Shown: positions 40,807 through 50,419 of the stretch, one piece after another
Position numbering within the stretch: the first letter of the stretch is position 1
How the letters are laid out: every line of letters begins with the position of its first letter
Assembly (NCBI GenBank): GCA_000824805.1
Contig: CCNA01000003.1
Coordinates: 1-64,000 of the forward strand
Length of the DNA stretch: 64,000 nt
From: Mesorhizobium sp. SOD10
GTDB lineage: Bacteria; Pseudomonadota; Alphaproteobacteria; Rhizobiales; Rhizobiaceae
Direction of reading: 5' to 3'
Position numbers and translations under genes: made by a program
Notes under the pieces: generated by a model
The model's database searches: none
Told to the model about the DNA's origin: nothing
What the model saw: the letters and a program-made list of their open reading frames with translations, nothing else

Positions 40807-42450
40807 TCACGGCGCCACCCGGTAAAGCCCGAGCGACAGCTTGTCTCCTGACGAATAGTTGATGCCGTCGATCTCCGTCAGCCGCTTCGCCGATTTGCCC
40901 TGCGTGGTCAGCACATCGGCAAGCTTCTGCTCGTCCTTGATGGGCGCCAGTCCGAGCGCGCAGGAGGGATCGTCAAGCAGATGCCGCGCCACCCCCTCGA
41001 CATCGGTAAGGACGGTCTTGGTGCCGACCAGGAAGACCAGGCTCGGCTCCTGGAATTTCGCCGAGGCAAGCACCGTGGTGTCGCAAGGCCGGTTGGCGTC
41101 GACAGCGGCCTTGACGGCGGGGCTCAGCCAAATCGGCTTCAGCGACGGCGCGATGACGCCGAACAGCAGGCTGAAGGTGATGCCGGCACCGACCGCGATC
41201 GCGGCGATGCGCGGAAGCGGCACCTGCAATTGCCGCGGAAAGGCAAGGTAGCCGGTGACCAGAGCGGCGATCGCCGCCGGTATGCTCCACCAGGAGAAGG
41301 TCTTTGCCAGATAAAGCGGCGCGCCGACGCAGACCACGGCAAGACCGATCGCCACCACGGCAAGGCCGAAGGCTGTCGCCCACCACAGCCATGTCTGCCA
41401 GCGCTTGAGCGGCGCGTTGGCCTTGTCGGCCGGCAAGGTGAGCAGCCAGCCGATCAGGAGCGCCATGCCCGGATAGGCCGGCATCACATAGTGCGGCAGC
41501 TTGGTCGGGATCGCCTCGAACACCAGCCAGAACGGGATGTACCAGGCCAGACAGAAACGCAGGCGTGGATCGTCCCAGAAACGGTTGATCGCCTGCAGCC
41601 CGGCGCCGACCGCGATCAGCCCGAAAGGCCACATAAACAGCGAATAGGTGAGCATATAGAAGCCGGGCGGCAGGCCGTGCGATTCCTCGCCCTGCGCCAC
41701 CTTGTTCAGCATGTCCTTGCCGACCGCCTCCTGGAAGAAGGCGCCGCCGCTCTTCCAGGTGATCAGGATCAGCCAGGGCAAGACGATGGCCAGCACGATC
41801 ACTACGCCGCGCACCAGCTTCATCTTAGTGAGCCAGCGCCAATCGCGGTCGAAGGCAAAGAGCGCAGCGGCGGTCAGCATCGACAAGAGCGGCGAGACAG
41901 GGCCCTTGATCAGGATGCCCAAGCCTTGCGCGGTCCAGAAGATCCACGGCAAATGCCCGGGTACCGGCTCGTTGCGCTTTGCCGCTAGATAGACCTGCGC
42001 CAGCGAGCCTTGCGCCATCACGCAGCAGGCGAGAAGCATGGCGTCGGTCTTGGCGTCGCGCCCCTCGAAGGCAGTGGCGAAGATCGCCGCCATCATCAGG
42101 CCGGCGGCCAGCCCGGCATTGGCGCCGAAGAGCTTTGTCCCGGTCCAGCCGATGCCGACCACCGCCAGCGCTATGCCCAGCATCGAGACCAGGCGATAAA
42201 CCCAGATCGGCGCCGCCGCCCCCTCGCCGCTCAACGCGACCGCCGCAGACTGCAGCCAGTAGATGCCGATCGGCTTCTTGTAGCGTGAAACATCCTGCAG
42301 GCGGATGTCGACATAATCGCCCGTCTCGACCATCTGCTTGGTCGCCTGGACGAAGCGGGATTCGTCGCGGTCGACGGGCGGCAGGCTTGTCAGCCCGCTG
42401 ACGGTCATGATGATGCTGAACAGAAAGAGGATAAGATAGTTCCTGTTCAT
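40807..42450 (-). CDS. GT39 glycosyltransferase, ArnT/PMT-like membrane protein
   Basis: A 547 aa protein with about 12 membrane segments. The first extracytoplasmic loop has PPVDRDESRFVQATKQM (25-41), carrying the acidic DE pair found in ArnT and Rgt enzymes. These transfer a sugar from a polyprenyl phosphate to lipid A or core in the periplasm. It could be a galacturonosyl- or aminoarabinosyl-transferase. With the PAP2 gene downstream a lipid A modification pair is plausible but not proven. Confidence 0.8.
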   Translation of the reverse strand: MNRNYLILFLFSIIMTVSGLTSLPPVDRDESRFVQATKQMVETGDYVDIRLQDVSRYKKPIGIYWLQSAAVALSGEGAAAPIWVYRLVSMLGIALAVVGIGWTGTKLFGANAGLAAGLMMAAIFATAFEGRDAKTDAMLLACCVMAQGSLAQVYLAAKRNEPVPGHLPWIFWTAQGLGILIKGPVSPLLSMLTAAALFAFDRDWRWLTKMKLVRGVVIVLAIVLPWLILITWKSGGAFFQEAVGKDMLNKVAQGEESHGLPPGFYMLTYSLFMWPFGLIAVGAGLQAINRFWDDPRLRFCLAWYIPFWLVFEAIPTKLPHYVMPAYPGMALLIGWLLTLPADKANAPLKRWQTWLWWATAFGLAVVAIGLAVVCVGAPLYLAKTFSWWSIPAAIAALVTGYLAFPRQLQVPLPRIAAIAVGAGITFSLLFGVIAPSLKPIWLSPAVKAAVDANRPCDTTVLASAKFQEPSLVFLVGTKTVLTDVEGVARHLLDDPSCALGLAPIKDEQKLADVLTTQGKSAKRLTEIDGINYSSGDKLSLGLYRVAP

Positions 42451-42580
42451 CGCGGGAGCTCGTCCGATCTGAAACTGCGGGATGGCCCCGTCGCGGCGCC
42501 TGGGCGCCTGTCTTTGCGCGGCGCTTCATTACGCTAGCAAAAAGGGTGAAGCAAGGATGCCCGGGCGCCGCATCCAATCC

Positions 42581-42608
42581 ATCGCAAAAACCGGAAACCA
42601 CTTTTGCT
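42581..42608. repeat. Short remnant of a family C repeat
   Basis: ATCGCAAAAACCGGAAACCA followed by CTTTTGCT is an inverted half-copy of the AAGCATGATCCC-type repeat at 58191. Confidence 0.45.
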
Positions 42609-42684
42609 AACGGCGCGTGGATGCTAAACGCGCGCCTTTCATACCAAGCTTGGCTGAATGCCTGGCGATCTCCAGGAAGAGAAA

Positions 42685-43938
42685 ATGTCCGCCTTCAAAT
42701 CCGATTTCCTGCGCATCATGAGCGAGCGCGGCTTCATCCACCAGATTTCGGATGAATCCGCTCTGGACCAGCTTTTCGCCAAGGAAACGGTCAGCGCCTA
42801 TATCGGCTTCGACGCCACGGCAAAGAGCCTGCATGCCGGATCGCTGATCCAGATCATGATGCTGCACTGGCTGCAGCAGACGGGCCACCGGCCGATCGCG
42901 CTGATGGGCGGCGGCACCTCGATGATCGGCGATCCCTCCTTCAAGGACGAAGCGCGCAAGCTGCTGACGCCGGAGGACATCGAGAGCAATCTTGCCGGCA
43001 TCCGCCGCAATTTCGCGCCGTACCTCAAATTCGGCAGTGGCGCCGGCGACGCGATCATGATCAACAACGCCGACTGGCTGATGCAGATCAACTACGTCAA
43101 CTTCCTGCGCGATGTCGGCCGGCATTTCTCCGTCAACCGTATGCTCGCTTTCGATAGCGTGAAGCTCAGGCTCGACCGCGAGCAGTCGCTGTCCTTCCTC
43201 GAATTCAACTATATGATCCTGCAGGCCTACGACTTCGTCGAGCTCTACAAGCGCGTCGGCTGCCGGCTGCAGATGGGCGGTTCGGACCAGTGGGGCAACA
43301 TCGTCAACGGCATCGATCTCGGCCATCGTATGGAGGGCGTGCAGCTCTTCGCCATGACCACGCCGCTGCTCACCACCTCGTCCGGCGCCAAGATGGGCAA
43401 GTCGGCCTCGGGCGCGGTCTGGCTCGATGGCGACATGCTGAGCCCCTACGAGTTCTGGCAGTACTGGCGCAACACCGAGGACGCCGATGTCGGACGCTTC
43501 CTGAAACTCTACACGACGCTGCCGCTCGGCGAGGTGGCGCGCCTCGAAAAGCTCGGCGGCTCGGAGATCAACGAGGCGAAGAAGATCCTCGCTACCGAGA
43601 TTACCGCCATGCTGCATGGACGCGACGCGGCCGAGACCGCAAGCGAGACGGCGCGCAAGACCTTCGAGGAAGGCGCGCTCGCCGACACGCTGCCCAGCAT
43701 CGAGGTGGCCAAATCGGACCTCGAAGCCGGCATCGGCATCCTGGCGCTGTTCGTGAGCGCCGGTCTGGCCGGCTCGAACGGTGAAGCGCGCCGGCATATC
43801 CAGGGCGGCGCGGTGCGCGTGAACGACCAGCCGCTGACCGACGACCGGCGCGTCGTCACGGTTGAGGACCTCGGCCCGGAAGGCGTCGTGAAGCTTTCGC
43901 TCGGCAAGAAGAAACACGTGCTGGTGCGGCCGGCCTGA
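42685..43938 (+). CDS. tyrS: Tyrosyl-tRNA synthetase
   Basis: The 417 aa class I enzyme carries HIGH-like [14 protein letters not shown], the specificity segment [15 protein letters not shown] (about 171-185), the KMSKS equivalent [13 protein letters not shown] (about 234-246) and a C-terminal S4-like RNA-binding domain ([16 protein letters not shown]). ATG 42685 has AGGAAGAG upstream; the longer frame adds nine non-conserved residues. It is divergent from the GT39 gene and convergent with the large AsmA-like gene. Confidence 0.95.
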   Translation: MSAFKSDFLRIMSERGFIHQISDESALDQLFAKETVSAYIGFDATAKSLHAGSLIQIMMLHWLQQTGHRPIALMGGGTSMIGDPSFKDEARKLLTPEDIESNLAGIRRNFAPYLKFGSGAGDAIMINNADWLMQINYVNFLRDVGRHFSVNRMLAFDSVKLRLDREQSLSFLEFNYMILQAYDFVELYKRVGCRLQMGGSDQWGNIVNGIDLGHRMEGVQLFAMTTPLLTTSSGAKMGKSASGAVWLDGDMLSPYEFWQYWRNTEDADVGRFLKLYTTLPLGEVARLEKLGGSEINEAKKILATEITAMLHGRDAAETASETARKTFEEGALADTLPSIEVAKSDLEAGIGILALFVSAGLAGSNGEARRHIQGGAVRVNDQPLTDDRRVVTVEDLGPEGVVKLSLGKKKHVLVRPA

Positions 43939-43946
43939 TCGGCCGC
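43926..43946. terminator. Hairpin between tyrS and the AsmA-like gene
   Basis: GCGGCCG (43926-43932) and CGGCCGC (43940-43946) surround the tyrS stop, followed on the plus strand by ATCTTATTG. A weak terminator for tyrS. Confidence 0.4.
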
Positions 43947-43949
43947 ATC

Positions 43950-46900
43950 TTATTGCGCATTTTGGGATGGCTGTTGCCTGTACTCGAAGATCGAGCGGAA
44001 TATGCCTGGCGCCACCACCGATAGCGGATTGATGTTGAGCGTCGGCTTGTTGGCGTTGCCGCGCAGCCGGTAGGTGACGCCGATCAGGCCGCGGTCGCGC
44101 CCATTGCCCAGCAGCGGCCCGAACAGCGGCAGTTCGCCGAAGATGCGGTTGAGACCATAGACCGGCATGAAGGTTCCGGTCATGTCCATGTTGTTGTTCG
44201 CATCGTAGAGCGTGCCCTGAAAGGTCGTGCCGATGCGCGGACCGCGCAGCAGGCCGTTCGCCAGTTTCAGATAGCCGGAACCCTTGTCGATCTCGGCGAA
44301 GCCACGCTCGAACTGCACCCTGGACGTATCGATGTTGCCTTTGACGGCCTCGTTCAGGCTGCGTGTGTCGCCGGCCGGAGTGGTCGACACGATCGAGGCG
44401 AGCTTTGGCTCGTTGACGATATAGAAATTGCGCGCATCCACCTGCCCCTTCATTGGTCCGTCGGCGGAGCCCGAGAGCGACAGCGTGATCGCGCCGCCTT
44501 CCATATGCTCGTAAACGTTGAGGAACCGCAGGATCGCGCCGGCATCGGCGGACTTCACCCTGAGCACGCGTCCGCCTTCGCTGGCGATGTTGTTGATCGT
44601 GATCGCCGCGCCGGAGCTTGCAGCGGCGGTGACGTTGAGCCCGTTCACGCGCGATCCGGCAGCGCTGTATTTGAGCTTGAGATTGGAGAGCACCTCGTCA
44701 TGGAAGCCGGTCAGCGATGCCACGTCCGCGCTCACCGAGACGGCGTCGCTGCCCGCGCCTTTCGTCGCGGTGTCGACATCCGAGGTGAACTGCTTGATCA
44801 GCGAGCGGGCGTCGAGCGACGCGCCGCTGACGTCGACGGCATAACTCTTGCCGGAGCGCTTCACCGAAACGGCAACGTCGTCGCCGCGGTTCAATGAAAC
44901 CTTGCTGAAGCGGGCCGTGGATAACGCGCCGTTGACCAAGGTCACATTGCCGTCGATCGAAAAGCTTTTGCCGTCGAGATCGAAATCCGACAGCGTTGTG
45001 GTGCCGCCGGACTTCGCCATGTTGAATGCGACCTTGGCGGGAACGCCGGCGCCCTTGCTCCAGCCCGCCCAGGGAATGTCGAGCCTGGCATTGGTCAGGT
45101 CCGCCGAAACCTGCTGGGCGCCCTCGCCACTCTTGTCGATCGCCACCTTGATGGTTCCCGAAAGCAGGTCCGACAGGCCGGGCATGCTGGCATTGCGCGT
45201 CTTGTCGTCGAGGACCAGCACAACCTTGCGGCTGCGCGCCGGTCCGTCATCGGCGAGCGGCTCGACCAGATCGAGCTCGGCCGGAATGCCGTTGAGCTTG
45301 GCCTCGGCGGAAATCACCGCCTGCTTCGGCCCGACGATGATCGAACCATTCGCCTCGGTGACCGTCTGGTCCTCGAAAGGCTTGGCCAGCGACAGGTCCT
45401 GATAGTCGAGCGAAACCAGCCAATCGAGTTTCGAGGTATCCATGCCTTTCGTCAGCGGGATGTCCGCCCTGACATGGCCGGTGACGGCGCCGGACAGGTC
45501 CTCGGGCGCCAGTCCGACATGGCGCATGGCGTTGATCGGCTCGTAGGAGGCAAGCTCGGCGATCGCCGGAGCCTCACCCGCGACGTCGATGTCGAGCCCG
45601 CCGACGACAATCGGCAGGTTCGCGTTCTTGATCGTCAACGTGCCGCCGCTTGCCGCAACGGTGCGGCCGCTCGGCATATAGACGCTCCCGGAGGAGAGTG
45701 CGATGTCGACATCGTTGCCGTGGAAGGCAACGACGCCGACGGCGTCACGCACCGGCGGGATACGCCCGGCGGTATCGAAGCGCGATCCTTCGATCTGGAA
45801 ACGGCCGAACACTTCGTCGCCGGTCAGCGGCACGCCGTTGCCCAGGCGCCCCGGCACGACCTGGAACTGCAGATTGGCGTCGGTCACCGTGCCGCCGAAC
45901 AAATTGCCCAGCACCCAAAGCCGCGCGTTGCGGGCCGAGAACCACGGCCACAATTGCTTGACATGCGAGACCGGCATGTCGTGAACGTTGAGCGACAGCG
46001 ATACTCCCGGCGGACCGTTGTCGACGAAGGACACCGTGGCGGCGCCCAGAACCTCGCCCGGTCCACCCGAGCGCACGCCGATCTGCTCTGCGACGAGCTT
46101 GCGGCTCTTCGGCTGGTAGATCCCGGCGATACGGGCCAGGAACTGCAGCGCCGGTTCCGGCGATTCCGAAGGCGCAAGCGTCGAGCCATCGCTGGTGAGG
46201 TCATAGCGATAAGCGGGCTCCTCCCCGGCGACTGCCGGCTTCGGCCCGATCGATCCGGCAAAGTCGAAGCTGGACCGGCCGCTGTTGATCAGCAGCCGGT
46301 CGACCGAGATTTTGTTTGAACCGGCCACCAGCGTGGCATCGGCATCGACATCGGTCGGCAGCAGCCCACGTTCGTCCAGGTCGAGCACCGAACCGTTGAG
46401 CGAGAGCGACGCCACCAGGCGCGACGGGGTGTCGCCCGACGCTTCCGAGCCCGAGAGCTTGAAGGCGATCGAACCCAGTTTGGCGCCATCCGTCGCCGGG
46501 TCGGTTCCTGTCGAACTCTCCTCGCCGGGAGGGCCGGCTATCTGGAGTTTGGCATCCAGCGACGAAATGCGCCTTGCCGTCGCATCCCGTGTCGCCGAGG
46601 CGATCAAAGTCGCGTGCCGGCCATCGATCTCGGCATCGTAGGAGAACTGCATGCTTCCCGTGCCAGTCTGCGCCACGGTCGCCGAGGTGACGGTCACGCG
46701 CTTGACCAGCCCGGTGTCCGGCAGCTCGAACTCGACATTGCGCAGATCGATCTGGCGCATGGAGTCCTCGCGCACGGCATCCAGCGCGTCATTGACGCCT
46801 GAAAACACCGCCGCCGACACTTTCTCCGGGTCGACAAGGCCATCCTCGTTGCGCAGCGCCGCCGTCCAGTCGCCTTTGCCGGAGGGCATGGCGGCCATCA

Positions 46901-47375
46901 CAATGTGGGCGTCGGAAAATCTGGCGCTGGTCAGCCGGACATCGCCGGAAAGCAGCGGCAGCAGCCGCATGCCGAAACGCACGCGCCCGATATCGGCCAT
47001 AGGCTTGCCGTCGGCCGTCTCCAGGCTGACATCGTTCACCTGGAGGGCGACGAAGCTCGACCCGTCGAGCGTCAGTCGCGCCGCGCCGACGGCGACGTGG
47101 ACATCGACGCCCGCAAGCTTTTCGATGGCGGTCTCCGCCTCGGCCCGGAGGCGCTCCGTGCCTATGCCCGAGGCCCCGAGGATGTAGACGCCTGCCGCCG
47201 CCAGGAGCACGAGCGCGCAAAGCCCGGCAAAGACACGACCGAGAATGCGAAAGCGCCGCCGCACCACCGCGCGGCCAAGCGGCGGCACGCTGCACGCGGA
47301 CGGAAGCCTCGCCAGGTCGGTGATCTCGTCCCGCCTGAACCTGATCTTCTCGTGCTGCGGTTCTTCCTGATCCAA
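43950..47375 (-). CDS. Large AsmA/YhdP-like protein (DUF3971 family)
   Basis: About 1141 aa, a long periplasmic beta-rich protein with one N-terminal membrane anchor (about 46-67). The C-terminal part (last 250 residues) includes EGGAITLSLSGSADGPMKG and GNANKPTLNINPLSV, typical of AsmA-like domains. Proteins of this superfamily bridge the inner and outer membranes and move phospholipids; this role is inferred. The start is uncertain: TTG 47375 (encoding LDQEEPQHEKIRF) fits the gap to bcp, and no ATG lies close. Divergent from bcp. Confidence 0.75.
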   Translation of the reverse strand: MDQEEPQHEKIRFRRDEITDLARLPSACSVPPLGRAVVRRRFRILGRVFAGLCALVLLAAAGVYILGASGIGTERLRAEAETAIEKLAGVDVHVAVGAARLTLDGSSFVALQVNDVSLETADGKPMADIGRVRFGMRLLPLLSGDVRLTSARFSDAHIVMAAMPSGKGDWTAALRNEDGLVDPEKVSAAVFSGVNDALDAVREDSMRQIDLRNVEFELPDTGLVKRVTVTSATVAQTGTGSMQFSYDAEIDGRHATLIASATRDATARRISSLDAKLQIAGPPGEESSTGTDPATDGAKLGSIAFKLSGSEASGDTPSRLVASLSLNGSVLDLDERGLLPTDVDADATLVAGSNKISVDRLLINSGRSSFDFAGSIGPKPAVAGEEPAYRYDLTSDGSTLAPSESPEPALQFLARIAGIYQPKSRKLVAEQIGVRSGGPGEVLGAATVSFVDNGPPGVSLSLNVHDMPVSHVKQLWPWFSARNARLWVLGNLFGGTVTDANLQFQVVPGRLGNGVPLTGDEVFGRFQIEGSRFDTAGRIPPVRDAVGVVAFHGNDVDIALSSGSVYMPSGRTVAASGGTLTIKNANLPIVVGGLDIDVAGEAPAIAELASYEPINAMRHVGLAPEDLSGAVTGHVRADIPLTKGMDTSKLDWLVSLDYQDLSLAKPFEDQTVTEANGSIIVGPKQAVISAEAKLNGIPAELDLVEPLADDGPARSRKVVLVLDDKTRNASMPGLSDLLSGTIKVAIDKSGEGAQQVSADLTNARLDIPWAGWSKGAGVPAKVAFNMAKSGGTTTLSDFDLDGKSFSIDGNVTLVNGALSTARFSKVSLNRGDDVAVSVKRSGKSYAVDVSGASLDARSLIKQFTSDVDTATKGAGSDAVSVSADVASLTGFHDEVLSNLKLKYSAAGSRVNGLNVTAAASSGAAITINNIASEGGRVLRVKSADAGAILRFLNVYEHMEGGAITLSLSGSADGPMKGQVDARNFYIVNEPKLASIVSTTPAGDTRSLNEAVKGNIDTSRVQFERGFAEIDKGSGYLKLANGLLRGPRIGTTFQGTLYDANNNMDMTGTFMPVYGLNRIFGELPLFGPLLGNGRDRGLIGVTYRLRGNANKPTLNINPLSVVAPGIFRSIFEYRQQPSQNAQ

Positions 47376-47470
47376 GCAATATTCCGTTGTAACGAACTCG
47401 TCGTGGACGAATCCCGGCTTCACGTTATATCGATGATTTCCCGCGCGTAAGCGCAAACAAGGGCATCGAC

Positions 47471-47938
47471 ATGGCTGATCTCCAGGTGGGCGACGCAGCA
47501 CCCCAATTCGATCTTCCGCGTGACGGCGGCGGCTCCCTCAGCCTCGCTGCCTTTTTAGGCAAGCCCATCGTGCTCTACTTCTATCCGCAGGACGACACCA
47601 CAGGTTGCACCACCCAGGCTATCAACTTCTCACAGTTGAAGCCGGAATTCGAGAAGGCCGGCGCCGTGGTCATCGGGCTCTCGCCCGATAGCGTCAAGAA
47701 ACACGACAAATTCAAGGCGAAGCACGATCTCACCGTCGATCTCGTCGCCGACGAGGAGCGCAAGGTGATCGAGGCTTATCATTTGTGGGTCGAGAAGACG
47801 ATGTACGGCCGCAAATATATGGGCGTCGAGCGCGCCACCTTTCTGATCGGCAAGGATGGCCGCATCGCCCGCATCTGGCGACAGGTTCGCGTCAAGGGCC
47901 ATGCCGAAGCGGTGCTCGAGGCCGTGCGCGCGCTCTGA
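47471..47938 (+). CDS. bcp: Thiol peroxidase of the Bcp/PrxQ family
   Basis: A 155 aa cytoplasmic peroxiredoxin that reduces hydroperoxides. The peroxidatic Cys is in YPQDDTTGCTTQAINFSQL (about residue 46) and the Arg needed for its activation is near the end of the fold in MGVERATFLIGKDGRI. The usual resolving Cys five residues later is Ala/Ile here, so it is a 1-Cys type. ATG 47471 has AAGGGCAT upstream. Confidence 0.92.
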   Translation: MADLQVGDAAPQFDLPRDGGGSLSLAAFLGKPIVLYFYPQDDTTGCTTQAINFSQLKPEFEKAGAVVIGLSPDSVKKHDKFKAKHDLTVDLVADEERKVIEAYHLWVEKTMYGRKYMGVERATFLIGKDGRIARIWRQVRVKGHAEAVLEAVRAL

Positions 47939-47979
47939 GGGTCGCCAAAGCCCACTAAAGCAATCGACAATTCTGGTAG

Positions 47980-49116
47980 TTACTCGTCAGGTGCCTCAGC
48001 CTTCGGCTGCCGCCGCGTCCTCCAGGATTTCGAACTATGGCTCACCTGATCGGCCAGCGCGGCAAGATGGCCACGCAAGCCGCGCGCGCCCATCATGGAC
48101 GACAGCGTGACTGACTGCGTGGCGAAGCGCCGCTTGAAATCCTCGCCGCCGCAAAGAAAATCAATCGCGGCAAGGCCACGGTCGAACGACCATTGGATAT
48201 AGTCCATCATCAGTACCATACCCGGCGAGGCGCGCTCGTATTCGGGATCATAGGTGGTGACGAAAGCCATCATCGTGCCGTGCTGCTCGAAATTGATCGA
48301 GACGGCGACGATCGTTTCGTCAAGCTCCAGCACGAAGATGCGCAACAGCCCGAGGTCGGCCAGCACCGAAATGAGCGCGGCGAGAACTGGCGAACCCTTA
48401 TCGAACAGATCCGAGGCACGACCATGGCGAGCGAGCCAGAGGCGCTTCAACGTCGCGACGCGCTCAAGTACCGGCTCGCGCGGCTCCTCCGCATCCAGCA
48501 GCCGGAAACGCAATGCACCGCTTTCTTCCATGAACTTGCGGCCACGACGATAGTTCTGCCGGCCCTTCTTGGACAACGTCTCGAACCATTCCGCCCCACA
48601 CTGCCAGGAGCCAGCGACACGATAGCTGATTTCAGTGCGGTGGTTGGACCGAAGGGCCTTGCCATGAGCCGGTTCCAGGAGGGCATGAACACCGGCATCC
48701 GGTAGCAGACGGTTGAGATAGATCAGGTCGAAGCCACCCTGGTCAAAAACATATTGCCAGAGGCGGGAGATCGCCCGCGGGTCGCTGTCGGGTGCAACCA
48801 GCGCGTCGCCGTAGTCACTGTGATCCTTTGCCGCCCATTCGAGTACGCGGATGCCGGAACGCCTGAAGGTCGCGAGCGCTATCACGCCATCGAGCCGGTC
48901 ACCGTTCCAGGCAAGCCCAATCCTGAGCGCGCGCCGCTCCTGCTGCGGGGTGGTGCGCCACCAGGCCGCAATCCAGTCCGGGTGCTGGAAGACAAGCCCG
49001 CCGGCCCGCTGCCAGAGCGCGCTCCAGGCCGGTGTGATCTCGGCCAGGCGCACCGCCGATGTCACGACTTCAAAGGTGCGTGTCCGCGGGATTGCGAGCA
49101 CAGCGGGAGCGTTCAT
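47980..49116 (-). CDS. GNAT/FemAB-like acyltransferase (CelD-like)
   Basis: A 378 aa protein resembling the CelD/BcsL-type acyltransferases of the GNAT fold: FQHPDWIAAWWRTT near 43-56, KKGRQNYRRGRKFMEESG near 200-217 and a C-terminal VAVSINFEQHGTMMAFVTTYDPEYERASPGMVLMMDYI acetyl-CoA region. In such enzymes an acyl or acetyl group is moved to a polysaccharide or lipid amine; the acceptor is unknown. ATG 49116 overlaps the stop of the preceding hydroxylase (ATGA), so the two are translationally coupled. Confidence 0.75.
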   Translation of the reverse strand: MNAPAVLAIPRTRTFEVVTSAVRLAEITPAWSALWQRAGGLVFQHPDWIAAWWRTTPQQERRALRIGLAWNGDRLDGVIALATFRRSGIRVLEWAAKDHSDYGDALVAPDSDPRAISRLWQYVFDQGGFDLIYLNRLLPDAGVHALLEPAHGKALRSNHRTEISYRVAGSWQCGAEWFETLSKKGRQNYRRGRKFMEESGALRFRLLDAEEPREPVLERVATLKRLWLARHGRASDLFDKGSPVLAALISVLADLGLLRIFVLELDETIVAVSINFEQHGTMMAFVTTYDPEYERASPGMVLMMDYIQWSFDRGLAAIDFLCGGEDFKRRFATQSVTLSSMMGARGLRGHLAALADQVSHSSKSWRTRRQPKAEAPDE

Positions 49117-50114
49117 GGCCGTATCCCCTCCGAGGATCGCGAGGTACGTGAGCGTGGCTTTCCGGGCCGGATGCGCCTGGCAATATGCCCCCACATCCGC
49201 TTCAGCGGCATGACGTAAAGGCCTGCGAGCGACTGATAGTCGCGCGCATCCCGGTCGACCAGCCCGAACTTGAAGTCCTCGTCGGGCCTCGGCACACACA
49301 ATGTTCCGAAGAACCGGTCCCAGAACGAGAAGAGCAACCCGAAGTTCTTGTCGTAGTGCCGTGGATCGACGCTGTGATGCAACTGATGCCAGTGAGGACA
49401 CAGGATCACATTGTTGAGCGGGCCGAACGAGATCTTGAAGTGCGTGTGCCTGACGAAATCCATCATCAGGATGTTACGCATGACATAGACGTTGACGCCA
49501 AAAACGGTCAGTTCGACAAGGTTCAGCGAAATCAGCGACCAGATGCCAAAGCAGAGCCCCGCGATGATGCCGTCCCAAGCTCGGTTCATCAACTCGTCGA
49601 GCGGATGGACCCGGTCCTTGGTGATCCCGACCATCACCTCGGCCGAGTGATGCACCTTGTGCAGTTCCCAAAGCAGCGGATAGCGATGCTGGGCGACGTG
49701 ATAGAGATAATAGGAAATGTCATAGGCGAGGAGCATGCTGACGGTGAAGATCAGAACCGTCACCGGCCCTGCCGGCCCGTCGATCAGAGGCGGCTGGAAG
49801 TGGAACAGTGTCGAAAACAGCCAGTTGGTCCCATACCCCACCGTCGTGACGAAGACGATTCCGGCGGGCAGCATCAGGAAAGGCATCAGGGCCTTCTTCG
49901 TGATCCAGAACAGCAGGTCGGCCTTCGCGGAGGGATGGGTGATGACCTCACGCGGGATGACGAACTCGAAAAACTCCTTCCAGCTCTTCTCCTCGACCGT
50001 GCGCCAGTAGGCCACAAGCGCGCCGACAAAGGCAGTCAGCAGCAAAAGCCCGGTCGCCAGCAGACTGGTGCCCGAAATCTTGTCGAGGATCTTGCCAGCC
50101 AGATCGTCCAGCAT
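49113..50114 (-). CDS. Fatty acid hydroxylase/sterol desaturase family protein
   Basis: A 333 aa di-iron membrane hydroxylase. The eight or more His ligands are visible as YHVAQHRYPLLWELHKVHHSAE (about 161-182), HTHFKISFG and HWHQLHHSVDPRHYDKNFG (about 251-269). About four membrane segments precede them. Family members hydroxylate or desaturate fatty acyl chains, sterols or carotenoids. ATG 50114 sits directly after GGTAGGA, so another start cannot be excluded. It is coupled to the acyltransferase downstream. Confidence 0.8.
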   Translation of the reverse strand: MLDDLAGKILDKISGTSLLATGLLLLTAFVGALVAYWRTVEEKSWKEFFEFVIPREVITHPSAKADLLFWITKKALMPFLMLPAGIVFVTTVGYGTNWLFSTLFHFQPPLIDGPAGPVTVLIFTVSMLLAYDISYYLYHVAQHRYPLLWELHKVHHSAEVMVGITKDRVHPLDELMNRAWDGIIAGLCFGIWSLISLNLVELTVFGVNVYVMRNILMMDFVRHTHFKISFGPLNNVILCPHWHQLHHSVDPRHYDKNFGLLFSFWDRFFGTLCVPRPDEDFKFGLVDRDARDYQSLAGLYVMPLKRMWGHIARRIRPGKPRSRTSRSSEGIRP

Positions 50115-50419
50115 TCCTACCGCCGCGGTGAATCCCAAATACCAACACGCCTTTACTCGAAAAGCGTCAATTAAACGCAATCGAAGACAGTTAAGAAACC
50201 CGAGCCTTGCTCTGCGAGCTACAGGCTGCTCCTGGCAGAACATCGGTGTTCATCGCCAACGATTTCGCGGCATGGCGTCCGCGTTCTGGAGATTTTCGCG
50301 CAACCTCTTGCCCGTGCTGCGTGCATCCGGCGCCGCGCAGTCGACACGGCAAAACTTTGTTAACCCTAATAATGTGTAATCGAGCTTGTCGTTGATCCCC
50401 GTAACGAAAGCTCCGTCCC
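50115..50419. other. Intergenic region between divergent hydroxylase and M23 genes
   Basis: About 305 bp with no supported gene. It contains AT-rich patches (50165-50200 and 50350-50385) that could hold the two promoters, and a single CtrA-like half site (GTTAACC at 50359-50365), but I find no convincing full motif. Confidence 0.4.

Noticed and set aside
50355..50385. CtrA binding site upstream of the M23 gene
   Set aside because: Only one half (GTTAACC) is present; the second TTAA at the required spacing is missing.
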